Shown one piece after another: positions 7,514-15,705 of a DNA stretch of 64,000 nt. A program made the translations under genes and the position numbers. Source of the DNA: Aminivibrio pyruvatiphilus (GTDB lineage: Bacteria; Synergistota; Synergistia; Synergistales; Aminobacteriaceae); assembly GCF_004366815.1 (NCBI RefSeq), contig NZ_SORI01000001.1, positions 186,001-250,000 on the forward strand, written 5' to 3'. Every line of letters begins with the position of its first letter. Position 1 is the stretch's first letter. The notes under the pieces are model-generated. The model was not told the DNA's origin. It saw only the letters and a program-made list of their open reading frames with translations, and ran no database searches.

Positions 7514-9409
7514 TTATTCCGCCATGCTCCCGAGGTGCCTGGCAAGGAAGCGCTCCATGGCGCGGTAGAAGTCGAACCGGTTCTCTTCATTGAGAAAACC
7601 GTGTCCTTCGTTGTCCTTTACCATGTACTCCACGTCCACTCCCCGCGCGCGGAGGGCTTCCACGATCTGGTCCGATTCCGCCTTCTTGACCCGGGGGTCG
7701 TTGGCGCCCTGGGCCACGAAGAGGGGAGCCCGGATCCTGTCTGCGTGAAAGACCGGGGAAACGGATTTCAGCAGGTCCCTGTCCTTCTCCGGGTGGCCGA
7801 TCTGCTCGTAGAGCATCTGGCGGCCGAGTTCCCAGTAGGGAGGTATCGTCTCCAGGAGGGTGAAGATATTGGATACCCCTACGTAGTCCACGCCGCAGGC
7901 GTAGATCTCCGGCGTGAAGGCCAGCCCCGCGAGGACGGCGTACCCCCCGTAGGAGCCGCCGTAGATGCCGATTCTTTCCGGATCTGCGATTTCCTGGTCA
8001 ATGAGCCATTGTACGCCGTCGGTGATGTCGTCCTGCATGGCCCGTCCCCACTGTTTGAAGCCCGCTTCCCAGAAAGCCCGTCCGTAACCCGTGGAGCCCC
8101 GGAAGTTCATCTGGAGCACGGCGAGTCCACGGTTTGCGAGGAACTGGGTTTCGCTGTCGTATCCCCAGGTGTCCCGGGCCCACGGTCCGCCGTGGGGGTT
8201 GATCACCACGGGGAGGTTTCTGCCGTCACTCCCGGCGGGGAGGGTGAGATACCCGTGGATGGTCAGCCCGTCCCGGGCTGTGTACTGCACCGGTTTCATG
8301 GGGGCGAGTTTCTCCTCGGGCAGCCAGGGAGTGAGGTCGGCGAGTTTCCGGAAGTCCTTCGTCTTCATGTCGTAAAAGTAATAGGTCCCCTGGGTCCGGT
8401 CGCTCCCGGCGTGGAGGAGAGCCCTGTCTTCCTCTTTGTTCATGGATGTCACGGTGACCACGTATCCGGGGAGCCGGGACTCGAGCTCCTTCTGGAGTTC
8501 CGCCCGCTCTTCGTCGAAGAAATGGTACCGGAACCGGTCGGTGGTGTACCCCGTTCCCGTGATCACTTTCCTTTTCTTCGACCGGAACAGGGCGTACACG
8601 TCCACCTCGGGGTGCTCGAAAATGAGCTCCTCGTTTTCCGCCTTTTCGGGGTTGAAGACGAAGATGGCGGAGGTATTCCTTCCCAGGTTGGAGGCAACGT
8701 AGAGCTTTTTGTTGTCGAAGGTGAAGAAGAGAGGAGACACGCTCTCCCGAAAGTCGGTGGTGAGGAGCGTCCGGAAGGGGTAATCCTCCCTGTCGCGATA
8801 GAGGAGGGACCGGTTGACCCCGTCGGTCCGGATGGCCACCCTGAGCTTCCCCTCGTGGTCGGTCATCCATCCCTCGATGTCCCCGGGGTTTTCCTCGATG
8901 AGAGTCAGTTTCCCGGAGGCGATGTTCAGCCTGTAGACATCGAAGAGCCGGGGATCCCTCCGGTTCATTCCGATGAGAACCTCGTCCTCGATCTCCTCCA
9001 GGCGGTCCACGATGGAAACCCGTACCTCCTTGAAGGGAGTCAGGTCCCTCGCTTCGGAACCCAGTGCGTCCACGGCGTAGAGGTGGTAGTTCTCGTCCCC
9101 GCCCGAGTCCTGCAGGTAGAGAATCCGGTCGTTCCCTGCCCAGAAGTAGGCCAGGATGTCTCTCTCCGTCGCCGACGTAATGCGCGTTGCCGTTTCCTCT
9201 CCGACATTCTGCACAAAGATGTTCATTCTTCGTTCCCATGAAGCGCGGTACGATATGCGCGTCCCGTCGGGGGATATCTGGAATCCGCTCCTTTCGGGAT
9301 TCCGGAAGAAATCCTCCATGGGGATGAGCCCGCCGGCCGCACGGGCCGGAGAGGGGAGAAGGGAGAGAGCCAGAAGAGCCGCCGTTCCCAGAAGTATGGA
9401 TTTCATCAT
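7514..9409 (-). CDS. S9 family (prolyl oligopeptidase-type) serine peptidase, exported
   Basis: A 631-residue protein with an N-terminal signal peptide (residues 1-24, ending ARAA). Residues about 30-370 form the beta-propeller and about 380-631 the alpha/beta-hydrolase domain. The catalytic triad is complete: S486 in GGSYGGYA, D571 in GANDPRV and H603 in EGHGF. It belongs to the acylaminoacyl/dipeptidyl peptidase group that trims short peptides, which fits an organism living on amino acids and peptides. It is encoded 3 bases downstream of the yjbQ-like gene, in one leftward unit. Confidence 0.92.
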   Translation of the reverse strand: MMKSILLGTAALLALSLLPSPARAAGGLIPMEDFFRNPERSGFQISPDGTRISYRASWERRMNIFVQNVGEETATRITSATERDILAYFWAGNDRILYLQDSGGDENYHLYAVDALGSEARDLTPFKEVRVSIVDRLEEIEDEVLIGMNRRDPRLFDVYRLNIASGKLTLIEENPGDIEGWMTDHEGKLRVAIRTDGVNRSLLYRDREDYPFRTLLTTDFRESVSPLFFTFDNKKLYVASNLGRNTSAIFVFNPEKAENEELIFEHPEVDVYALFRSKKRKVITGTGYTTDRFRYHFFDEERAELQKELESRLPGYVVTVTSMNKEEDRALLHAGSDRTQGTYYFYDMKTKDFRKLADLTPWLPEEKLAPMKPVQYTARDGLTIHGYLTLPAGSDGRNLPVVINPHGGPWARDTWGYDSETQFLANRGLAVLQMNFRGSTGYGRAFWEAGFKQWGRAMQDDITDGVQWLIDQEIADPERIGIYGGSYGGYAVLAGLAFTPEIYACGVDYVGVSNIFTLLETIPPYWELGRQMLYEQIGHPEKDRDLLKSVSPVFHADRIRAPLFVAQGANDPRVKKAESDQIVEALRARGVDVEYMVKDNEGHGFLNEENRFDFYRAMERFLARHLGSMAE

Positions 9410-9412
9410 CGC

Positions 9413-9826
9413 TTATTCCCCCATGATCTTGACGACCACGCGCTTTCTGCGCCTGCCGTCGAATTCAGCATAGAAACACTGTTCCCAGGGTCCGAGATCG
9501 AGTTTTCCGCCTGTCACCGGCAGAATCGCCTGGTGGTGGACCATGATCCGCTTCAGGTGAGCGTCCCCGTTGTCCTCCCCCGTGCTGTGGTGGGCGTAGG
9601 ACGGATCTTCGGGGGCTGTTTTCTCGAGCCACTCCATAATATCCCCGTGAAGTCCCGTTTCATCATCGTTCACGATGATTCCGGCGGTGATGTGCATGGC
9701 CGATACAAGCATCATCCCGTCCGAAACGCCGCTTCGCCCGAGAATCTGCTCAAGCTTCGGCGTGATGCGGACCAGTTCCTTTCGTTTCTTCGTTTCGAAC
9801 CACAGATATTCCGTATGAATTCTCAT
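9413..9826 (-). CDS. yjbQ: YjbQ family (UPF0047) secondary thiamine-phosphate synthase-like protein
   Basis: A 137-residue single-domain protein of the YjbQ/UPF0047 family. Conserved features are SAMHITAGI near residue 43, HGDIMEWLE near 60, and the central THAH-like block replaced here by YAHHSTGEDNGDAHLK (residues 77-92), which supplies the clustered His/Asp/Glu. Some members show weak thiamine-phosphate synthase activity, but the in vivo role is unclear. ATG start. It is the first gene of a two-gene leftward unit with the exported S9 peptidase; no functional link is obvious. Confidence 0.88.
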   Translation of the reverse strand: MRIHTEYLWFETKKRKELVRITPKLEQILGRSGVSDGMMLVSAMHITAGIIVNDDETGLHGDIMEWLEKTAPEDPSYAHHSTGEDNGDAHLKRIMVHHQAILPVTGGKLDLGPWEQCFYAEFDGRRRKRVVVKIMGE

Positions 9827-9941
9827 TGAATGCCCCCTTTCCCGATTGTAGGATGCAGGGATATGGTAGCATAAATACCGCAGCGGAAAAAACCGGCGGA
9901 CGGTTTTGCCGGAAGGGCTCCGCGAAAGGGAGGTCAGGCCC

Positions 9942-12398
9942 GTGAAACACTGCCCGCAGAGCGGAAATGAAGAACAGCTCTTTCCCGGAGAGGACGTGGT
10001 CTCCTTTCTCCTCTCCTATATAGGGGAAACGGACGACATCGTGACCGTCAAAGACAAGGACCTGGTCATTCGCTATCTCAACCGGGCCGGGGCGGCCTTC
10101 CTCGGGGTTTCCCCGGGAGAAGGTGCGGGCTGCAGATGCTTCGAACTGCTCGGAAGGCAGGATCCCTGCATCGGATGCCTTTCCGGACTGGCGGCGGAAA
10201 CGGGGATGTTCCAGTTTCGGGAAGTGTTCATTCCGGAGAGAAATACATGGTTCGAGGTGAAGAGCTGGCCGGTCAAGAACGCCGCCGGGGAAACGGCGGC
10301 CGTGGTGGAGATCCTGCGGGACTGCTCGGAAAGAAAAAGGGCGGAGGAGGAACTTGCGGCGGCGGTGGTCTCACTTGAGGGAAAGAACAGGGAGCTGGAG
10401 GAGGAGAGGAAACGGGCCGAAAGCCTGGTCGCGGAAGCCGGGAGGGCTGAGCGGGTGAAAAGCGCCTTCCTGGCGAACATGAGCCACGAGATCCGCACTC
10501 CGCTGAACGGAATTCTCGGGATGACCGACCTTCTTCTGGATTCTCCCATGTCCGGGGAGCAGGAAGAATACGCCGAGACCGTACGGAGGAGCGCCGAGCA
10601 CCTGCTGTCGCTGGTGGATGATATCCTCGACCTCTCGAAGCTGGAGGCGGGAAAGGTTGAACTTGAATCGGTCCCCTTCGACCTGAGGGAGATGATGGAG
10701 GACCTCGTCACCGAGGCGGCGGTCCGGGGAAGGGAAAAGGGCCTCGATACGGTGTTTTCCGTGGATCCGTCCATTCCGTCCATCCTGCGGGGCGACCCGC
10801 TGCGTACCCGGCAGATACTGGGCAACCTTCTCGGGAACGCCGTGAAGTTCACGCTCTCGGGGCATGTAAGGCTGGACGTCTCTCCCGTGGAGCCGGGACT
10901 CACGGGACTCGTGCTCCGCTTTGCCGTTTCCGATACGGGCATCGGTGTTTCTGAAAACAGCCTGCCTACCCTCTTTCAGCCTTTTTCCCAGGGGGATCCT
11001 TCCACGACCCGGCGGTTCGGGGGGACGGGGCTCGGCCTTTCCATCTGCAGGGGGCTCGCGGAGGCCATGGGAGGATCTCTGGGAATGACCCCGCGAAGCG
11101 GAGGCGGATCAGTTTTCTGGTGTGAGCTGCCCTTCGGGAGGGTGCCGTTCGGTGATGCGGAAGATCTGCCGGTAGACCAGCGCCTCCTGGGGTTTCCAGT
11201 GATCGTGGCGGGAAGCGGGGCCTCCTGGCCGGCTGAAGTGTCAGCCCAGGCGGGGGCGTGGCTCTGCTCCGTCCAGAGCGCGGACAGCCCGGAGGAATTG
11301 AGGAGTCTGCTCGAGAAGCGGACAGGGAGATCCGGGGAGGGGCGGTGCGCCGTTTTTCTGGACGGAGAGCGGCTGAGAGAGGCAGCGGGCTGGTCACCCT
11401 CAGCTCTTCCTGCGGATCTTCGGAGGGGGGTCCTGTTCTTCTCCGTGGATTCACCCGGGACAGCCAGGGAGACCGGTGATCTTCTCCGGGAGGGCCTTGC
11501 AGGCCGCATAACCAGTCCTGTGCGTCGGGCGGCCTTTCGTGAAGCCATTCTTTCGGCGTCTGAGCCTGACCGGGGAAAGAGGCAGGGGTTCCGGAACGCC
11601 GGTGAACCGGAAAGCAGCTATCGAAGCGGCATGCTTCCTGCCAGGGTTCTGCTCGCCGAAGACAGCCGGGTGAACAGAAAAGTTGCCGGGAGAATGCTGC
11701 AGAAGCTCGGCTGTTCGGTCAGGGCGGCGGCGGACGGGGATGAAGCCCTCCGTATGCTGGAAACGGAGACTTTTGACATCGTTCTCATGGACGTCCAGAT
11801 GCCTGGAAAGGATGGCATTGAAGTCACCGCCCTCCTTCGGAGCCCGGAATGGACAGGACGCAACGGGGACGTTCCCGTGATCGCCATGACGGCTCATGCC
11901 CTGCCGGGAGACCGGGAGAAGTGTCTCGCCGCGGGCATGGACGATTATCTTCCGAAACCGGTCAGGTTCAGGGATCTCGAAGAAAAGCTCTCGGTTCACC
12001 TGTCCCGGCGCCCGAAGGAGGGTACTGCCGGGCCGGCGGAAGAAAACAACGGGGTGTACTGCAGAGAGGAAACAGTCCGGAGACTGCGCATCGACGGAGA
12101 GGAACTCGACGCCCTGGCAGAGGAATACCTACAGGATGCCCTTGACATCCTCGCTCTGTTGACAGGTGCGGAAGAGCGGGGGGACAGGAAAGCGGCGGCG
12201 GAGGCTGTCCATACCCTGAAGGGGATGTCGGCCAACATAGGGGCGGAAAGAGTCCGGGCTGCGGCATGGAGAGCGGAAAAATCGTGGCGGGAGGAAGGGA
12301 GCGCCCCCGTGGCGGAAATCCTCCGGTCGGAGCTCCTGAGTTTCAGGAAAGTTCTCGACGAGATCAGGGAAAGGGGGTACGGGGATGAAAACCGATGA
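9942..12398 (+). CDS. Hybrid sensor histidine kinase with PAS, receiver and HPt domains
   Basis: An 818-residue cytoplasmic phosphorelay protein. In order: PAS (about 20-125), coiled coil (about 130-170), HisKA with phospho-acceptor H182 in NMSHEIRTP, HATPase_c with N box LGNLLGNAVKFT, G1 DTGIG and G2 GGTGLGLS, a degenerate receiver-like stretch (about 410-540), a true receiver with D617 in IVLMDVQMPG and Lys in LPKPV, and a C-terminal HPt with H757 in AVHTLKGM. No transmembrane segment is seen. The GTG at 9942 is chosen because AGGGAGG lies 8 bases upstream. The gene overlaps niaR by 14 bases. The signal sensed is unknown. Confidence 0.92.
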   Translation: MKHCPQSGNEEQLFPGEDVVSFLLSYIGETDDIVTVKDKDLVIRYLNRAGAAFLGVSPGEGAGCRCFELLGRQDPCIGCLSGLAAETGMFQFREVFIPERNTWFEVKSWPVKNAAGETAAVVEILRDCSERKRAEEELAAAVVSLEGKNRELEEERKRAESLVAEAGRAERVKSAFLANMSHEIRTPLNGILGMTDLLLDSPMSGEQEEYAETVRRSAEHLLSLVDDILDLSKLEAGKVELESVPFDLREMMEDLVTEAAVRGREKGLDTVFSVDPSIPSILRGDPLRTRQILGNLLGNAVKFTLSGHVRLDVSPVEPGLTGLVLRFAVSDTGIGVSENSLPTLFQPFSQGDPSTTRRFGGTGLGLSICRGLAEAMGGSLGMTPRSGGGSVFWCELPFGRVPFGDAEDLPVDQRLLGFPVIVAGSGASWPAEVSAQAGAWLCSVQSADSPEELRSLLEKRTGRSGEGRCAVFLDGERLREAAGWSPSALPADLRRGVLFFSVDSPGTARETGDLLREGLAGRITSPVRRAAFREAILSASEPDRGKRQGFRNAGEPESSYRSGMLPARVLLAEDSRVNRKVAGRMLQKLGCSVRAAADGDEALRMLETETFDIVLMDVQMPGKDGIEVTALLRSPEWTGRNGDVPVIAMTAHALPGDREKCLAAGMDDYLPKPVRFRDLEEKLSVHLSRRPKEGTAGPAEENNGVYCREETVRRLRIDGEELDALAEEYLQDALDILALLTGAEERGDRKAAAEAVHTLKGMSANIGAERVRAAAWRAEKSWREEGSAPVAEILRSELLSFRKVLDEIRERGYGDENR

Positions 12399-12909
12399 GC
12401 GGAGAAAAAAAATCGCCGCCGAGCTTTCCGGGGAAGGGGAAGCGATCACGGGAGGCGACCTGGCTTCCCGGTTCGGGGTCAGCAGGCAGGTGATCGTCCA
12501 GGACATGGCGGTGCTCAGGGCGGAAGGTCTTCCGGTTGTGGCGACTCCCAGGGGCTATATCCTGCTGCGTCCCGAAAGCACGGGCAGGCTCGTGAAGACG
12601 GTGGTCACAAGGCACAGGGATTACGAATCCATGGAGGAAGAACTCCTGATCATGGTGGGGTGCGGGGCGAAGGTGCTCAACGTCATAGTGGAGCATCCCC
12701 TCTACGGAGAAATCACCGGCAACCTCATGCTCTCCACTCCGGACGACGTGGCCCGTTTCATGGAGTCAATCAGGAAGAGCACGGGGGAACCTCTGTCCTC
12801 CCTGACGGGGGGCGTTCATCTCCACACCCTGGAAGTGGACGGCGAGGAGACATGGGAGCGGCTTCTCGCCGGACTCGGGGAAAAAAACTACTTGCCTGAG
12901 AGAATATAA
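12385..12909 (+). CDS. niaR: NiaR-type niacin-responsive transcriptional repressor
   Basis: A 174-residue regulator. Residues 1-60 form an HTH_11 winged helix (ASRFGVSRQVIVQDMAVLR). Residues 75-170 form a 3H domain with its three hallmark histidines in VTRH, VEHPLYGEI and GGVHLHTLE. NiaR proteins use nicotinic acid as co-repressor and silence NAD biosynthesis and niacin uptake genes. The ATG overlaps the kinase gene by 14 bases, so expression may be coupled to it. A perfect palindrome directly downstream, at the promoter of the next permease gene, is the likely operator. Confidence 0.88.
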   Translation: MKTDERRKKIAAELSGEGEAITGGDLASRFGVSRQVIVQDMAVLRAEGLPVVATPRGYILLRPESTGRLVKTVVTRHRDYESMEEELLIMVGCGAKVLNVIVEHPLYGEITGNLMLSTPDDVARFMESIRKSTGEPLSSLTGGVHLHTLEVDGEETWERLLAGLGEKNYLPERI

Positions 12910-12920
12910 AGGTGTATTCT
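12892..12920 (+). promoter_or_regulatory. Promoter of the NiaR-linked permease gene
   Basis: TTGCCT at 12892-12897 is separated by 17 bases from TATTCT at 12915-12920. The -35 lies inside the end of niaR and the -10 touches the palindromic operator. Confidence 0.5.
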
Positions 12921-12946
12921 TTACAGGTGACAAGACACCTGTAAAG
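12919..12946. promoter_or_regulatory. Palindromic operator, probable NiaR site
   Basis: An 11-bp arm CTTTACAGGTG (12919-12929) and its perfect inverse (12936-12946) are separated by 6 bases. The site covers the end of the -10 and the presumed transcription start of the permease gene, so a bound protein would block initiation. It lies 9 bases after the niaR stop. The ACAGGTGT/ACACCTGT-like core agrees with my memory of published NiaR motifs, but I could not check it. Confidence 0.7.
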
Positions 12947-12957
12947 GAAGTGGTCCA

Positions 12958-13968
12958 ATGGCAGGAACGGCGTCTTCTCCTCTCCGGGGATACCTGATCA
13001 AGGTCTCAAACGGTATGGCCCTCGGTCTTTTTTCCTCCCTCATCATCGGTCTTATCCTACGGCAGTGCGGACAGCTGCTCTCCCTTCCCCACCTCGAACA
13101 CTTCGGCCGTGTAGCCCAGCTCCTGATGGGCCCCGCCATTGGCGCTGGGGTGGCTTTTGCCGTCGGTGCTCCGCCCCTGGGTATTTTTTCCTCTCTTATC
13201 GCCGGGGCCGTAGGCGCAGGGACCTTCTCCGGACCTGTCGCTGCGGTTGGAGAACCTGTAGGCGCCCTTGTGGCCTCCTGGGCCGGCGCGGAAGTTTCCC
13301 GAAGGGTCGCAGGGAAGACGGGCGTGGATATCGTGCTCGTTCCCGCCGCCACCATAGTGGCCGGCAGTGCTGTGGGCGTGGTCGCCGGACCGGCAGTTGC
13401 CCGGATGATGTACTGGCTCGGCAGCGCCATAAACGCCGCCACCACCCTTCACCCCATCCCCATGGGGATGGTCCTCTCCGTGGCCATGGGGATTGTTCTT
13501 ACCCTGCCCATCAGCAGCGCTGCCCTTTCCATCTCCCTGGGGCTTTCCGGCCTTGCCGCGGGAGCCTCCACAGTAGGGTGCTGCTGCCAGATGATCGGTT
13601 TTGCCGTGGCGAGTTTCCGGGAAAACGGCACGGGAGGGCTCATTGCCCAGGGACTGGGCACCTCCATGCTCCAGATTCCAAACATCATACGGAACCCCTG
13701 GATCTGGGTTCCCCCCACTGCGGCGGCAGCCGTGCTCGGTCCCTTTTCCACCGTGCTCTTCCGGATGGAGAACAGCTCCATCGGTGCCGGCATGGGAACC
13801 AGCGGCCTGGTGGGACAGGTCTCCACCCTTGATGTCATGGGGCCCTCTGCCTGGCCCGGGATCCTGCTGCTTCACTTCCTTCTCCCCGCCGTTCTTTCTC
13901 TTCTCTTCTCGGAAATACTCAGAAGGACGGGACACATCCGGCCCGGCGACATGAAGCTCGAAAAATAA
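12958..13968 (+). CDS. PTS EIIC-type (PTS_EIIC_2) membrane permease, candidate niacin transporter
   Basis: A 336-residue polytopic membrane protein with about 8-10 glycine/alanine-rich helices and no EIIA or EIIB domain. It resembles stand-alone PTS_EIIC_2 permeases, which have no demonstrated sugar substrate in most species. A palindrome next to niaR covers its promoter and no PTS phosphocarrier genes are nearby, so uptake of nicotinic acid or a related vitamin is a better guess than sugar transport. That assignment is inference from context. GGAAG lies 9 bases before the ATG, and a terminator follows. Confidence 0.75.
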   Translation: MAGTASSPLRGYLIKVSNGMALGLFSSLIIGLILRQCGQLLSLPHLEHFGRVAQLLMGPAIGAGVAFAVGAPPLGIFSSLIAGAVGAGTFSGPVAAVGEPVGALVASWAGAEVSRRVAGKTGVDIVLVPAATIVAGSAVGVVAGPAVARMMYWLGSAINAATTLHPIPMGMVLSVAMGIVLTLPISSAALSISLGLSGLAAGASTVGCCCQMIGFAVASFRENGTGGLIAQGLGTSMLQIPNIIRNPWIWVPPTAAAAVLGPFSTVLFRMENSSIGAGMGTSGLVGQVSTLDVMGPSAWPGILLLHFLLPAVLSLLFSEILRRTGHIRPGDMKLEK

Positions 13969-13992
13969 AGGGGCAGCGGACGCTGCCCCTTT
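13968..13992. terminator. Terminator hairpin between permease gene and mgtE
   Basis: An 11-bp stem (AAGGGGCAGCG with CGCTGCCCCTT) has a GA loop and short T-runs on both strands. It lies between convergent genes and can serve both. Confidence 0.8.
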
Positions 13993-14018
13993 TCCGTATG
14001 TCCGCTCTTCGTGGAGGA

Positions 14019-15374
14019 TCAGCCCAGCACAAGCACCCTCCGGGCCACTTCGAAGTAGAGCAGCAGGCCAAGGATGTCCACTACCGTGGTGATGAATGGA
14101 CCGGACATGACCGCCGGGTCGATGTTCAGCTTTTTCGCAGCGAAGGGGAGAAAGGCTCCCACGAGGTTGCCCAGCATGACCACACCCACCACGGACGCCG
14201 CCACGGTGAGGGCCACGCCGTATCCCGTCCCCATGGTCCACGCCCGGATGGAGGCCAGCACCGCAAGGGATATCCCCAGGAGGAAGCCGGAGACGATCTC
14301 CTTCGAAATGACCCTGAAAAGGTCTTCCCTGACGATTTCCCCCACGGTAAAGCCCCGGATGACCAGCGTGGCGGCCTGGGTGCCCGTGTTGCCGCCGGTG
14401 CCGATGAGGAGGGGGATGAAGAAGGCGAGGGCCACCACGCTTTCGAGGACGAAGGAGTACCGTTCCAGGATGAAGGACGAGAAAAGCTGGGTGACGATGC
14501 AGACGAGCAGCCAGGTAAGCCGCTTGCGGGTGAGGGTCATGATCCCGGCATCCAGGTAGCTTTCGTCCACCGGCGAGATGCCCGCCATGCGCTCGAAGTC
14601 CTCGGTGGCCTCCTCCTGGACGATGTCCAGTATGTCGTCGAAGGTGAGGATTCCCACGAGACGGCTTTCCCTGTCCACCACCGGGATGGTCTGGAGGTCG
14701 TATTTCGACATGGTCTTCGCCGCTTCTTCCTGGTCGGTGTCCGTGGTGACGAAGACCGGCAGCCCGTCCATGAAGTCCGTGACGGGAGTGTCGGGGGAGG
14801 CGAGGATCAGGTCCTCGAGGTGCACCGTTCCCTTGAGCTTTCTCTCCGGGCTGACCACGAAGGAGGTATAGATGGTTTCCTTCTTCGCCGCCGTTGCCCG
14901 GATCCGGGCCAGGGCCTGGGAGGCGGTCATGGTCTCCTTCAGGTCGATGAACTCGGGAGTCATGATGCGCCCGGCGGAATCCGCCTGGTAGTTCAGAAGG
15001 GCATTGGCCAGTTTTCTTTCTTCGGGAGAAAGATGGGCCAGGAGTTTTTTTACTGTCTTGGCGGGAAGCTCGTCGAAAAGGGCCGTCCGGTCGTCGTCGG
15101 ACATCTCCTCGATGATGGCTGCCACTTCCGTATCGGTGAAGCTCCCGAGAAGCTCTTCCCGTTCTGCCCCCTCGAGAAATTCGAAGACTTCTATGGCGAT
15201 ATCCTTGGGAAGAAGGCGGAAGAGGAAGACCCGCTCGGCAGGCGCCTTCTCCGCCAGGACTTCGGCGATGTCGGCGGGTTCCATGGTGCTCAGCAGTTCC
15301 TTCAGGCTCTTGAACTGCTTCCGTTCGAAGAGTTTTTCAACGCTTGCGAGAAGCTTGTTCTGGATGTCCTTCAT
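14019..15374 (-). CDS. mgtE: Magnesium transporter MgtE
   Basis: A 451-residue Mg2+ channel. Residues about 15-125 form the helical MgtE N domain. Residues about 135-255 contain two CBS domains that sense cytoplasmic Mg2+. Residues about 285-450 contain five membrane helices, including the pore-lining segment IGTGGNTGTQAA. It acts in the inner membrane and closes when Mg2+ is high. Full length for the family. GGGGGAAGGG lies just before the ATG at 15374. The roughly 250-base upstream region is GC-rich and foldable and holds a possible leader peptide, which suggests post-initiation control. Confidence 0.95.
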   Translation of the reverse strand: MKDIQNKLLASVEKLFERKQFKSLKELLSTMEPADIAEVLAEKAPAERVFLFRLLPKDIAIEVFEFLEGAEREELLGSFTDTEVAAIIEEMSDDDRTALFDELPAKTVKKLLAHLSPEERKLANALLNYQADSAGRIMTPEFIDLKETMTASQALARIRATAAKKETIYTSFVVSPERKLKGTVHLEDLILASPDTPVTDFMDGLPVFVTTDTDQEEAAKTMSKYDLQTIPVVDRESRLVGILTFDDILDIVQEEATEDFERMAGISPVDESYLDAGIMTLTRKRLTWLLVCIVTQLFSSFILERYSFVLESVVALAFFIPLLIGTGGNTGTQAATLVIRGFTVGEIVREDLFRVISKEIVSGFLLGISLAVLASIRAWTMGTGYGVALTVAASVVGVVMLGNLVGAFLPFAAKKLNIDPAVMSGPFITTVVDILGLLLYFEVARRVLVLG

Positions 15375-15650
15375 GACCCTTCCCCCTGTCCCATGGCCTG
15401 TATGGAGGCGCTTCCGGGGAGGCGTCCTCCGTACCTTTCCTTTTCGTCGGTTGCTTGTCGCGGGATGTCCGGCGGAGAAACGCTCCCGGCATGCGCCGGA
15501 ATTCCGCCGAAGGGAGGGCGGGCGGCGCTGCTACGTCGTTTCGAAACCCTGTGCAGGTTGCGGTCCACTATCCATGATGCCATCTCCTTGAAACGGGCCG
15601 GATTGGGATCAACGGGAAAAAACTATCACAAAGGGAAAGAAATGTCGAGG
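15375..15650 (-). promoter_or_regulatory. Structured mgtE 5' leader
   Basis: No convincing gene lies in this region. On the minus strand 15509-15503 (CGGCGGA) pairs with 15476-15470, enclosing a CCGGC/GCCGG hairpin at 15499-15486. Nearer mgtE, GGAGG/CCTCC elements at about 15428-15398 can pair in alternative ways. A weak promoter, TCGACA then 17 bases then TAGTTT, lies at about 15645-15617. I did not find the conserved bases of the ykoK (M-box) riboswitch. Confidence 0.4.
15531..15575 (-). CDS. Possible 14-residue leader peptide upstream of mgtE
   Basis: ATG at 15575, stop at 15531, reading MDSGPQPAQGFETT. AAGGAG lies 8 bases upstream, a better spacing than most genes here have. It begins with an acidic residue and two prolines in alternation, reminiscent of the Pro/acidic MgtL leader peptides that couple Mg2+ availability to transporter expression in enterobacteria. 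Conservation is unknown, so this is tentative. Confidence 0.3.
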   Translation of the reverse strand: MDSGPQPAQGFETT

Positions 15651-15674
15651 CAAAAGAGCCCGGAACGAGACATA

Positions 15675-15698
15675 GGGCCGGCCCGTAAAGGCCGGCCC
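15675..15698 (-). terminator. Hairpin ending the tct operon
   Basis: A 9-bp perfect stem of GGGCCGGCC and its inverse with a 6-base loop starts 8 bases after the tctA stop. The minus-strand T-tract is poor (TATGTCT), so termination may be incomplete or Rho-assisted. Confidence 0.6.
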
Positions 15699-15705
15699 GC
15701 TTTTG

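Noticed and set aside
7496-9241. 581-codon open frame on the plus strand
   Set aside because: Antisense to the S9 peptidase, whose catalytic triad is complete.
15371-15583. 70-codon frame on the minus strand overlapping the mgtE start by ATGA
   Set aside because: Its ATG directly abuts the AAGGAG with no spacing and the product is low-complexity. The overlap is suggestive, but the 14-codon frame uses that ribosome site better.
15375-15650. ykoK/M-box Mg2+ riboswitch in the mgtE leader
   Set aside because: I could not find its conserved single-stranded blocks; a covariance-model search would settle this.
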